Below are positions 49,967 through 62,159 of a stretch of DNA of 64,000 bases, piece by piece; within the stretch, counting starts at the first letter, position 1, and the number at the start of each line of letters is the position of its first letter. The translations under genes were made by a program, and so were the position numbers. Under the pieces are notes generated by a model that was given only the letters and a program-made list of their open reading frames with translations, was not told the origin of the DNA and ran no database searches. The DNA comes from Nageia nagi (taxonomy: Eukaryota > Pinophyta), in the NCBI GenBank assembly GCA_050084985.1, contig JBITNC010000001.1, positions 189,658,001 to 189,722,000 of the forward strand, given 5' to 3'.

Positions 49967-51701
49967 GAAAATGAGAAATACTTCCCTTTCAAATTATTTA
50001 TGAATAAAATAATCTCATGTTTTTATTTGTGACACTCTCTTCCCCCTTTTTGATTTGGTTTTTGCATGCATCATTAATGAATTAAGGGAACCAAGATTAA
50101 AAAAAAAAACTAAAATAAATAAAAGAAAATCAACTACATATAAACATATATTCTTATACAATCATTTTTGTTAACTCCATGTATCTTATTATAGAATCAT
50201 CATCATATAATCATCAATGAATAATCAATATATTTTAAGTATTGCCAAATATGCCCCAAACATCAAGGAAAGAGAATAATCAAGAATCGTCAAGTGCTTA
50301 TTACTCCAAGTGCCCAAGGGAATGAGAATAATCAAGTACTTATTATCCCAAGTACCCAAGGGATAGAATAATTAATTATAATTAAGTACTTATTTTCCCA
50401 AGTTCCAAGGGGGTTATAATAATCATGAATCATCATAACACTTATCACTTCATAATATCAAGAACAATATTGATAATTTTGACAACAATCTTGCAATTTT
50501 GCTTATTTTCGTGATTTTTTTTAAAATAGAAAAAATATCTTAAAAACTTGATAAACATGATTGAAACATGCATGCATACCTTAATCTCAACTTACATGAA
50601 AGTTTTAGCCCAAATTTTTAACTTTTACAACTTCTTAGCAACTTTTTGGAAACTTCTAGTTTTTCTTGAAAATAACTCCAAAACTATTAAAATAATGAGA
50701 AATAAATATCAAAACACATGAACATACACTAAATGTGTCTTTACTAAAAATTTCAGCCTTTAATTTTCTATTGGCAACATTTTCACCCTCTTGGTTCATT
50801 ATTGTTGACCAATTCTTGCAAAACTTGAAATTTCTACAAAACTACTGATTTCTAACAAGCATAATTTTTTCTAAACAAATCCAATTATCTTAATTCTTAT
50901 TTCATTAGAAAATTAAAAGAACAAAATTTTCTCAAAAATAATTGACCTGATCATATTCTAAGAAAAAATAATCAATACAGGGATTGAAATAAACCTATTT
51001 TGCGCTTTGTAAACTTGAAACTTCAAACAACCTTAAGTTTTAATCCAAGAGGAATTATGAGATGATTATTTTATTAACTTGGTTATTTTTTTATAATATC
51101 TATCCATTCCACTTATCAAATTTGCAAAATTCCTCAAAATGCGATATATCGATATAGTGCATTATGCCCCCAACCATTACCAAATTTCACCTCAAACTTC
51201 ATCTTAACCTTATAAGTTTGGTTTTGACATTTATTTATAATAAAAACCTGATTTTTTATTTTATTTTTTACTTATGATTTCTTCTTTACCATTTCATGGT
51301 TTCTAAAATAAAATTTTCAATTTTTTGCACCCTATCATCAAATCATCTTTTCCAACTTGAAACTTATCGTAACTTACCACATTTTTAATTTTCTAATTTA
51401 TAAGTTGAATTCAAACACTTTCAACCACTTAGAATCATGTACATTATACAAAATTATGAAAAATAAATGACACACAAAATAAAATGTATAACATGATATG
51501 CAACTATTACAATTAAGATGAAAATGCATTTAAAAATACAAATGTAACTAAAATAAAATATGCAACCCTAGCCTACAAAAAAATGTAGATGATGAATTAT
51601 AAGAAAATGAAATCAATAAACAACTAGGGGACCCATTTCCCTTAACAATTTAAGAAAAGCATCGATATTGGTGAAAATAAGAGAAATAGGTATATCCTTT
51701 T
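49967..51701 (-). other. E7 3' untranslated region, interrupted by E3
   Basis: No coding frame. At 50285-50420 a unit of about 55 bp recurs three times (TCAAGT-CTTATTA-CCCAAGT and CCCAAGGG-A). The last five bases, CTTTT, are the left target duplication of E3. Confidence 0.6.
51697..51701. repeat. Target site duplication of E3, left
   Basis: CTTTT directly before the TG of the E3 LTR, repeated at 63005-63009. Confidence 0.92.
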
Positions 51702-51900
51702 TGTAGACACCTAAAAATGTCCCCTTGTTAACTAGTAAAAATTGAGCTAATCATAACTCTTTATACAAGCCTCAAACAAGGTTGAAAACTCCCTTATTGG
51801 ATAGCTCTCATCGAGTACATGCAAAATGAGTGGTCACATGACCCCTTTTTGGTAAAAATTGACTATTTGGCGATCATTTTAATATTGTTATAAAATTGTT

Positions 51901-51990
51901 AACCAGTCACCGATGTTCGCCTTGAAACACTGGCATTTTGAGCCAATCGTCGACATCCGTATTCCAGTCACTGGTGACTCTATAATAGCT
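51901..51990. other. Hypervariable block in E3 5' LTR
   Basis: Compared with 62355-62444 it shows 25 differences in 90 bp, all transitions, mostly at positions that fit CpG sites decaying to TpG or CpA. It contains repeated CCAGTCAC-like and TCGTCGAC-like motifs. Confidence 0.85.
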
Positions 51991-52123
51991 GAAAAGACAC
52001 CAAAATAGCGAGAGAAAGTTGAAACATTTCAACTTTCCAAGATGATGTGGATAGAGGGGGTCAGTTACGACCTACGGTGGCTGTTCACTTCCTCTTACCA
52101 ACCTTTTGAACATCTCACCCAAA

Positions 52124-52135
52124 ATCTATAAATAC
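52124..52135 (+). promoter_or_regulatory. TATA box of E3 5' LTR
   Basis: ATCTATAAATACAAGC, identical in both LTRs (62579 onward), in the middle of the LTR where Ty3/gypsy transcripts usually start 25-35 bases downstream. Confidence 0.7.
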
Positions 52136-52550
52136 AAGCTAATACAAAGCAAATTAGAGAGAATATTGACCCAAATTTGAAGTAGGGTAATGCTGCCAAA
52201 ATCTTGTGAGCTTATACATTTTATTATTTTATGCTAGCTTCAATTTAATATATGTCATACATAGATGCTTTGATGTTATTATCTTTTGCATGTGTGTAGG
52301 ATTTACAGGTTGTTCATAGCAAGGAGAGGAGTAAGCAAATCAAAAACAGTGGAGATCTAATACTCTTATTTTGGCAATGGCATTTGTAAAAGTCCCTTCC
52401 AAGGGCAAATTGTAGTTTGAACTGAAAATCAATATCAATTCATAATTATAGCATTTTTATCTATTTTGTATAATTTGAGGTTCAGTGAAGATTGAAGAAT
52501 AATTTATATTTCATGTTATTCTACATTCCAGCTCTATTTTCACTGCAACA

Positions 52551-53867
52551 TTCTAGTGCTAGAAGGAGGGCCCTTCCATTATTGATAGGGAGGTTTTTTG
52601 TTTATAATGATTTTACCTTTCTGTTATTTGGTTTTATTCGAATTTCTCCATGTACTAACTTCAAATTTTGCATTCTGTGCATTTTAGGAAACCTGTTGTA
52701 GAAACGCCAGTGACTGGAATTGAACATCAGTGAATCAAAATAAATGCCAGTGAACTTTTTCTAAATGTCAGTGACTCATACCTAGGTCATTTTGTCTCTT
52801 TTAGTTATTCCTAAAAATTAAAATAAAATGCATAATGTATTGTTAAAATGAAAGAATACTTTTGAATGTGATTCCTTTGCCTAGAATGCATATAAGGATG
52901 GGTAGAAAAGATTAAATGCATATTTTTTTATTAATTTATTTTATGTAAAATGTTATGTATGTACTTTCATGTTTGGGCGAAGGGTACGTACACATTAAAT
53001 ACTTCTTATCTTGTCTACTTATGCTCTCCCTTTGCGCTTTGTGCGATCTGAGGTGACCAGAATAGACCGGATAGGAAGAAGTAATTAATTTTTCTTTTCT
53101 TTCACATTCACATTATCATTAATTTGGTTAATTTACCCACACATAATGACCTCTTACTAGTAAGAGGAGGTAATTCACTACACATAATACTTCCACAATT
53201 GGAAGGGGTAAATGAATCACATTTAATTTGGAATTAACCTAAAGGAAAATAAATCAGGTTTTTGGTAGCGTAAATCATACTAAAAGGTTAACAAATTGGA
53301 AGGATTCAAATACATTAAGTACTTTCACTTAACAAAGTATGCTCTCACTTTTGCGCTTCAAGCGATCCTAAGTGATCAGAAATAAGTTAAATGAAAGAGG
53401 TAAAATTTATTCACATTTTATTTGGAAATATAATTCACATTAACACTCTTAAAGTGGTCTACCCTTACCACTCCATTGGAGGTCGAAGGGAGGTGACTCT
53501 TGGAGGATTAATTGAACCTAAATTAATTTATCCACACTTAATGGCTTTTTACTAAGTCTGCTCTTACCACTCCATTGGAGGTCGAAGAGATATGTGACTA
53601 GTAAGAGGGAATTTATCACATATAAAACTTCCACAGCTGGAAGGAGTTAATGAACATCATTAAGAGGTTGGATAATGAATCAAATTATAATTAAAAAAAA
53701 AATAACAACGGGGTTATTAAGGTCAAGATTCATTTAAAATAAACTTTGATTGTATCACATTAAGATAAGATAAGTAAATGGACATGAATGTTTGGGAGGG
53801 TAGTATGCATAAATGTATTTTACTTGTTTAAATGCATTTCATAAGGCCTTAAAATAATTTTATCATT
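52551..53867 (+). other. E3 leader with repeated modules
   Basis: Non-coding. Three module pairs are visible: ATGCTCTC...TTGCGCTT...GCGATC (53020-53065 and 53339-53382); CTTACCACTCCATTGGAGGT (53463 and 53563); AGTAAGAGG...ACTTCCACA-TTGGAAGG (53158-53208 and 53600-53648). CCAGTGACTGGAAT at 52707-52720 is the exact complement of 51961-51974 in the LTR. These could serve packaging or RNA folding. Confidence 0.75.
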
Positions 53868-56800
53868 ATGAGGTTTGTCTTGGATGCACTTTTAAATTAT
53901 GTTCCATTTTTTATCAAAGTAAAACCAAAAATACAAAGACTATGTTCACATATTACCAAATCAACCTTAGATACTTATTCTACTTCTGAGATCGTGAAGA
54001 AGGATTTTTATATTGACATTGAAAAGCTTTTAGCATATTTAGCAAAGAAAGAACAATGTACCATACCTCTTCTTCAACCCTCAGAAAGCCTTGTTAGATC
54101 CCATGAAGAGCTAGAGTATAGTTCTTCCATTCCTTCGCCCTCATCATGGGATGAGTTTGACACTAAAAATAAGGAGCCCATCATAAAGATTGAAAACTCA
54201 TCGACACATCTCATCAAATTAAAATCTTGTTGTGCAACCCCTTTTGAGACTATCGAACCTAATGAATCCAATTTGCTAAGGGATGAATCGAGTATTAATG
54301 TCAAAGGCCTTGATGCAACATCCTATGCTAAATCATATGACCTCCTAGAGTTAGATACCTTGACATCTTCACCCCCACCTTGGGATGAATATGATATTAA
54401 AGAAGAGGAGTTTGACATGAATCTTGAGGATATTTCAGAGCATTCCTCAGAATTGCAATTTCATTCTCCTCTCCTTCTTGAGGTTACAAGACCTTCTATT
54501 GATTCCCATGAATCTCATGATATTCTTGAGTTCAAGGATGGAACTTGTTCACTCTCATCACAAGTAGAAATTGGAGAGCCTCACATAAGAATTAAAAAAT
54601 CCATAGATTGTATTATTGAATCTCAAGAATTTCATTCACAAAGAAATGAAAAATATAAAAACAAAATTTCCAAAGCTAATACACATGAGCTTAGGAATGA
54701 ACATCCATGTCGGGAAACAACACATCATGATAATGATACAAAGTTTTATGAGGATGAATGTTGTTCAAACCCACTAAAAATACCTTCAAAATATCAAACT
54801 AGCTTGATGAAAAATTGGGAATGTGATAAAGAAGATAGCCCTACAACAAATAAATTATGTAGGAATATTTTCTATGATGAAAAAGCTAAGAATATTTTGC
54901 AAAGGGAATCCCATAAACAACAACAATCATGTTCTTCTCACGATCAACATGACAAAACCTTCAATGAGTTTGTCGATGAAATGAGACAAGAAGAGATAAG
55001 ACAAAAGCATGATGTAAAAGCTTATGCAAACCAAAAGAGTCAAGCTTGGGTGCAATTATCATCACCTCTTAATTACCAAGTATGGAGATATAAAGACTCT
55101 TACTCTAATCAACAAAGATAATTGCCTCTTGAGAGTTTAGATTATCAACCTCAAAGCCCCTCTTCACAAGCTAGGATAACTGACCCCACCTATCAAAAAA
55201 CACTTCATAGGGCTAGGTCTTGTATGGAAGATTTTGATATAATGACCTTGTATTCAATAAGAACCTCACAAATAAATCCTCAATGTAAGATCTCAAACAA
55301 ATTCTTCTATGATCCTTATGCCTATGAGAAACCCTCATTGCAAGAAAAATGTAGAAAAGCTTTAGCTAAACAATTCAGGGTAGGAGAGATACCCTCTTTT
55401 GTGGAGTTGGAGGCAAAGAGAAAACACATAGAGAGAGATTTTGAAGAAACTATAAACTTTAGTAAAAGATATGAAGATGTTAGACATAAGCTAGAAGAGG
55501 AAGCTAAACTTAAAGAAAAGAATATAGAATTCAAAGAAAAAGAAAAGCAAGAGCTTGACAAACAATGACAAATTTTTGACAAGGTAAGACAAGAAGTTCG
55601 AGATAGTTGGTTACTTCATGAGAAGTCTCAACAAAATAAAGTACAACCATCTACAACTCTAAGAAATCCAATTCAAGGGCATCATTTACCTTCTAATCTT
55701 CCATCATTATCATCTTCATCATTGTTATCAAGATTTCTTTCTGATGATAAATCTTATTATTTAGACCTAAAGTCAGAAAGAAATACCAATCATAGAAGAT
55801 ACCGAAAACATCCTCAGAGTAGTTGGATAGATAATGAATTAGAGGATTTCATGAAGGATTTTATAAATAAATAAATGAACATATCAAGGTTCAAGAAGTT
55901 GACATATGATAATATTTGCAATGAGCTCATCCATCCGAGTGTCCCTAAGAAGAAATTACCTTACGACTTTGAAATGCCTAAGATAATTCCTTTTACAAGA
56001 AATAAGGATCCTAAGGAACATTTAAGGTGGTTTAAGTTTTCAAATTACCTAATTTATAACGATGAGGACTTGATGCTACGTTTGTTCCCCATGATGCTTG
56101 CAGCCCAAGCCCTAGAATGGTATAATAATTTACCATGACATAGTATTTATTCATTTTCCCAATTAGCAGACTTATTCTTACAACATTTTAGGATTTATAT
56201 CAAAGAGGAATCTTCTATTATGGATCTTGTAGAACTAAAACAATCTCAAAATGAATCAATCGTTGACTTTGTTCCATGATGGAGGGATATACTCTATGGC
56301 ATGCCCTATACCTTACCTCAGGAGGAGTTAGTTAAATTATTCAGTCAAAATTGTTTAAGGCCTATAGCTAGTATATTACAAATCCAACAATATAATACTC
56401 TCGATGAAGTTATTGCTCAAGCAGTTATAATCGAGAAGGTCAAAATTGAATATGGTGAAATAAAAATTATGAGAAAAGAAAAATATAACAAAAATGAGTA
56501 TTGTAATTATCACCATCAAAAAGGTCATAGTACGAAAAATTATCTAGCATTGAGAAATAGAACTCAAAATTCAATCAAAGATAATAACTTGGAAGTTGAA
56601 GACCATACTTCTATTTCAGATCAAAATTTAAAAAAGTATCAAGACTCACTTCCTTCATATCAAGTAAATACAGTATCTATTGTACCTAATTACAGTCAGG
56701 TGACACCTACTTGGAATCCAAGTAATCAACCTATTATAGGAATAGTTGGAGTTGATACTGGAACTCAAAACATACAAGAAAAACAAATTGATATATCATA

Positions 56801-57620
56801 TAATCAAAAATCCAAAATGCAAGTTCCTCCATTGGTTCATTAGCCTATAATTTCTTTTTATGACCATGAGAGACAACCAAACAAGGGATGTCAAGGGTTA
56901 GATCCACCTCTTCATGTCATCGGTAAAGTAAATGGTAAAATTGTTAAGAGGATATTAATAGATGAAGGGTCAAATGTCAATATCATATCTACATCAGCAT
57001 ATCACAAATTGAATCTTCCTTTCTCTCATATTTCTTTACCATCATTACAAATAAAAGCATTTAATAATGCCTTATGTTCAACAATAGGGTCGATAGTGTT
57101 ACCCATCACCATTGGATGTAAGATGATACAAACATCATTATACATCATCGAAGGAAACATTGAACAATATAATATTCTTTTAGGTAGACCATGGATTCAA
57201 GAAATAGAATGTGTCCCATCTACACTTCATGGTTGTCTAAAATACATTCATGAGGGAGTACTCCATTGTGTACGAAGAGATGAAAATCCATACTCACATT
57301 ATAATATTACAAAATCATCAAAAATGAAACCTCCTATGCAAAAGTCAAAGGGGAAATCATCATCCACCTTTGCTAGGCAAGGGCATAATCATAGAGATAT
57401 GAAATGGAAATCAAAATCCAAAGATGGTTACATCGATGGAATGCAATCTTTGGAACAACCTAAGAGGGTGTTAGATCATATAATGAAAGAAAACCTAAAG
57501 CCTAAGTCAATAAAATATGATAAGTATGGACATCATGTTTATCATCATCAATTGGGGCATAATACTAAACATTGCCAACAATTAAATCATGCCCTTCATG
57601 ATTTGATGGATGATAGATGA
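53868..57620 (+). pseudogene. E3 gag-protease, one frame with six stop codons
   Basis: A single frame of 1251 codons, without frameshift, interrupted by stops at 55119, 55566, 55872, 56136, 56277 and 56841; each is one C-to-T change from CAA, CGA or CAG. The N-terminal 417 codons are charged and hold three repeats (starting SHEELE, SYDLLE, SHDILE at residues 78, 156, 216; the first two followed by WDEFD and WDEYD). A probable coiled coil lies at 55380-55565. The capsid domain starts at 55875 (ICNELIHPSVP, KDPKEHLRWFKF, ALEWYNNLP). A zinc knuckle at 56502 (CNYHHQKGHSTKNY) has lost its last cysteine. Protease: ILIDEGSNVNIIS near 56955 and LLGRPWIQEIE at 57177. A second knuckle-like piece lies at 57530-57585. 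It would build the particle; pol is absent. Confidence 0.9.
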
Positions 57621-60600
57621 TTGGAAGTAGATATACCTTTATTGATAGATAATAATTTACATCATCTACAAAATACATATATACCTACCCCATAATTAAA
57701 CAATGATGAATTATGTTATTTGCATAAGGATATTCAATCTCCTTCACATCGTTCACATTGGGGCAGTCGTCCCCCATCTTACTTTTGATCTCCTCATGTT
57801 CTACATAGATCACATTGGGGCAGTTGCCCTCCATCATAAAAAAAAAAATCATTAAAACATAATTTAGAAATCACACAAACATCAAAATATGATTAAAAAC
57901 TAAAATGATCATATCTGATTTTGAAATAGGTTATAATATGTTTGTTGCATTTCCATGTCTTTCCCTTTTTCCACCTCATATTCATCCCCCATTATGTTGG
58001 AATATTTGAGTATCAGATTATATTCTAACAATTCATCAAGGCATATATACTATACATTATCTATGATCACTACCATACCATTATACAAATATGTTTAACA
58101 CTTATTGTAAAAGAAATAGTTTATGAAATTAATATTCTTATTGACTTTATCCATCTTCATCATGAAATTCTTGAAACTTTGGATGATAAACAAACATGAA
58201 CATGATACACTTAAGGTTATTACAGACTCATACACATCTTCACATTTAAATAATCTTAAAACAGTCAAGAACGAGGTGTTATAAGATCATGATTTCGAGT
58301 GAAAGTGTTACATGTTCATCCTATTATTCGCTTCATCTCGAACCTAAGAATCATTTGATAGTTTTATTAAAAAAAAAAAAGAGATGACAAAAAAAAAAAA
58401 GAATTACTATATTATATCAATGATTCTTGGGTGATTACAATATCCTCTACCGGGGCTATGGATGCCTGACTGGCAGTAGAGCAAGGTTGTAGTGGGATCG
58501 AGGGGTTAATCCTCATCGAGGCTATGGACGCCTATCTGGAAATGGGGCATACCTTACGAGTGGTGACATGTCCATATTGGTTAGCGACCTTCTTTCCTAT
58601 GGACCTCTGTATGTTTCATATGGATGAACTAGCTCATATATTTTATGCTCTTGTGACATTTAGTTTGAGATTGTCTAGAGATGGAAATAAACATCATTGC
58701 ACACACATGAGTCTATGATAATTTTGAGAACATCATGACTTTGTTTTACATCATCTAAAGAAGGAAAAATCTAATGGTGATTGGTTAATATGATCAACTT
58801 GAATATTATGATCATTACATTTCTTCATCATCCCATGCATCCATCCCATACTATTTATTATTACATAGTAATTAATATTACACTTATATTTATCAATGCC
58901 TTGATGAGTTGATTAGTTTATCTCTTTAAATACTCAAATACATCCTATGTCCATTCATTTGTTATACTATTTTCATATTAACATCCACCACCACCCCCAT
59001 ACACATTATACTATACTAACTTTCATATTTTATCATCCAACATCCATATATTTCCTAATCCATCTTTAACGATTGTTAAATTGGAGGTGCTTCCATATTA
59101 TTTGAGAAAAAGAGCGAGTAATTGCTCTCCCCATTAATATGGGAGTCAACATTATTGTTGTTAAAACCTTTTTGCTTCTATTCTTATCTACAAGTTTAAG
59201 CAAGAAACTACCCTTAGTAGATTGATAAAAGTCAACCCTAGAACATTGTTAAATTTTATAGCTTCCATTATTCTTTGGGATCGAGAATAAGAAACTATTC
59301 TCCCCATTGAATTGGAAGTCAATGTTCTTTTTCTATCATATACCATCCATTTCAACCCCTTAAAACATCGTTAAAAAGCTTCCATCATTCCTTGGGATCG
59401 AGAGTAAGAAATTGCTCTTCCCTTCTCCCCTTTCCATTCATTATCATCTACCCATAAATTGAATGTGTGCTACATATTGTTCCATATCCTTTGTACATGT
59501 TATCATAAAATAAAAAAGTATTAGCAATCAAGCTTGGTAAATGATACAATCTAATACTACAATTTTTCAAATCATTATCCTTAAATTTGAAGATATTTAA
59601 TAATATCAAAATCAAAATTTAAAAAATAAAAATACAATAATAATCCCATACATATTTAATGGGATAATTGTTATCATCATATTCCTCATCATGAATCTTT
59701 GATGATATCAAATTATAAACAATTCCATCCTGAAATCTTTGATAATGATTTTTGCAAGAAATGATAATGAAACCCATTCTGCTGGGGCAAATAGCAGAAT
59801 TATCAAACATTAAAATGTTATCTACTTTGAAAAGACTTCATGCTAATGGCATAGAGCCTATGGAATAAAGTGTTCCATGAAATAGCATGTGTAGGCAAGC
59901 ATGAATACTTAGTAAGGTGTAGAACCTGTTTTCAAAATACTTTGATTACGAAAATTCAAAAAGTTTATGTTTGATCATAACTTGGGGCAACTATGATTGT
60001 CTACGACCCAAAGCAAATCATTTGCCTCTACCATCAACCAACAAAATCAAGATTTAAAATATTCATACATAAGTTGATAAACTCAAGTGTATGAATCTTG
60101 ACTTAACCACTTACTAATCTCAGGTATATTATCACTTACTTAGTAGCCTAGTGGTATTTGTATAAGTCTACAATGATAACATATTAGTTTGTTTGTATCT
60201 TCTTAAGATACATGACTATGTTTGCTCACCACATCATGTATCACATATGCATTTAAGTTTATGAAAAAATCGTATGTGATTACACACAAGTGTCAACCAT
60301 TTGTCATATTCATACATCACATATATGTACTCATGGGAATAAGTCAAAACATGAAAGAGATAACCAAATAAACATGCAAACGTGATCATAAACAATTTCA
60401 TCATGAATCCTTGATAAGACAAACACCATTTATTGTTTATGATCTTACAATGAATCATGAACTCCCTAGTTCAAATCATATGTCATGTTATGCATGTTTA
60501 GTCATTACTTATTGTTATACATATTCAAAAAACCCTAGTCATTAAAAAACATGATTCCAATGATTTTTGCAAAACCTACCTTTCTAGAGTAAAACATAAT

Positions 60601-62145
60601 AATCAAAATTCAAATCAGTACACACAAAGGGGACTTCATTTCATATACTTGACTCGGCTCCATACATTCCTTGGGATATACACAAGACACCCATGTAAGG
60701 ATATATGGAAACAAGCCTTTAGTACCTATTTGGTGCACAACCAACATGTGTTCAAAATACTTCAATTGCAAAGCTCACAAAATCATACTTGGATAATTAG
60801 GGTAAATACAACTTCCCATGACCTAAAATCAAACTTTATGTTCACCTATAAATGATTGAAACAATAAGGTTAGAATCATTCATACATTCATCTTACTTAT
60901 TCACTAGCTAATATGTATTAGTTTTTTGAACAGTCTATCATCATCGTCACTGACATCATTAGTTAGTTCAAAAGGGGCCATAATGCTAAGAAAAGCACCA
61001 CAATTAAAGTAAGCCTATGATCACATAGTAAGACCATGGCTACATCTCTCTTAAAATGTACTCAAAACATTGTTAATTAGAAAATCGAAAGCTATATGTC
61101 TACTCACAGTTAAGGTAATTAGGATTGCCTATAACCTGAAATAAGATGTTTATGCTCAATATGATTCTAAAATACTTATGCAAAAGATCATCATGAAACC
61201 CATTCTTCTGGGTCAAAATTAGAGAAAAATAAAAGATGACTTGTATATACAAAACAAGCTTCTTATCACATACTCGCTTCAGCATGTAGAGACAAACTAG
61301 AGTTTTGTCATGCAACTACCATAAACAGCACACAGTATGGAGATAAACACAAGTGAAGTTTTGATATACAACATCACTACCTCAAAATTGTATACATCAA
61401 ATAAGCTTACCATCACATACTCGCTTTGGTATGCAGAGACAAACTAGAGTCTTGTCATGCAACTACCATAAACAGCACATAGTATAGAGATTGACACAAG
61501 TGTAGTTTTGATGTATTACAATATCATTTTCAAAATGTATCAATTGCAAAAGTTAAAAAATCATATTCAGCCATGGCAAGGGCTATCCTCATGACAACAT
61601 CGGATGATGAAATATGTATAAATAACAAGTTGATTCAAAGAAGCTATAATTATATCCTACTAAAAGATCTTAAGCTTTATATACAAAAGAAGATTTTGAT
61701 GATATTTCTTAAAAATATCATTAACATTTACGAATATCAAAGGAGATAAAATGTGATGTATCATTGTTATAGGAGATCATATTGAAACCCCGTTGTCGGG
61801 ACAAAGGACAACACCATCAAACTCATATACTAAAGAGGACTTATACGGTACATGTGTGCTTAGACATGTAAAATGACATAATAGAAATGTTATGCAACTG
61901 TCACACAAGCTCAACACATTGTCATACCAAAAACAGTCACTTCTGAAGTATATTCAAATTTGTTTTCAAAACTACATCAAATGTAAAATGAAAACACATT
62001 TTATCATAATTTGATCAAAATTTTGATTCATTTAAGAAATCGAGTTAAAACTTATATCATAAAAAAGCAACAACGAATAATCAAGTGACAAAGCTTCTCA
62101 TTCTATGTTTTTGAAATTATCAAACGCATTTTCGGTTGATAATTC
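57621..62145 (+). other. E3 non-coding 3' region, rich in repeat modules
   Basis: No pol motif in any frame. Modules: TCACATTGGGGCAGT twice (57750 and 57811); GGGCTATGGATGCCT and GAGGCTATGGACGCCT (58456 and 58518); GGGATCGAGA-TAAGAAA with CTCTCCCC/CTCTTCCC near 59279 and 59396, and a worn third near 59110; GAAACCCATTCT-CTGGG near 59770 and 61195. This is where autonomous relatives would carry pol. Confidence 0.75.
61266..61500 (+). repeat. 145-bp tandem pair in E3 3' region
   Basis: 61266-61345 and 61411-61490 both run TCACATACTCGCTT, AGAGACAAACTAGAGT, TTGTCATGCAACTACCATAA and ACAGCACA with few differences. Confidence 0.9.
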
Positions 62146-62159
62146 AAAAAGGGGCAAAA
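62146..62159 (+). other. E3 polypurine tract
   Basis: AAAAAGGGGCAAAA directly before the 3' LTR, primer for plus-strand DNA. The same core stands before the E2 3' LTR. Confidence 0.85.

Larger units (their letters stand above)
51702..52550 (+). repeat. E3 5' LTR (849 bp)
   Basis: TGTAGACACC to CTGCAACA, nearly identical to 62160-63004 except for the block 51901-51990 and a short replaced stretch near 51740. The sequence after it, TTCTAGTGCTAGAAGGAGGG at 52551, is the likely primer binding region; the tRNA was not identified. Confidence 0.96.

Noticed and set aside
52492-52701. Frame of 69 codons spanning the LTR end and primer binding region of E3
   Set aside because: Its first part is LTR that also exists at the 3' end in another context; no motif and no conservation argument.
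57621-62145. Possible hidden pol in E3
   Set aside because: No YxDD, RNase H, H2C2 or integrase core pattern in any frame; the region is made of non-coding repeat modules.
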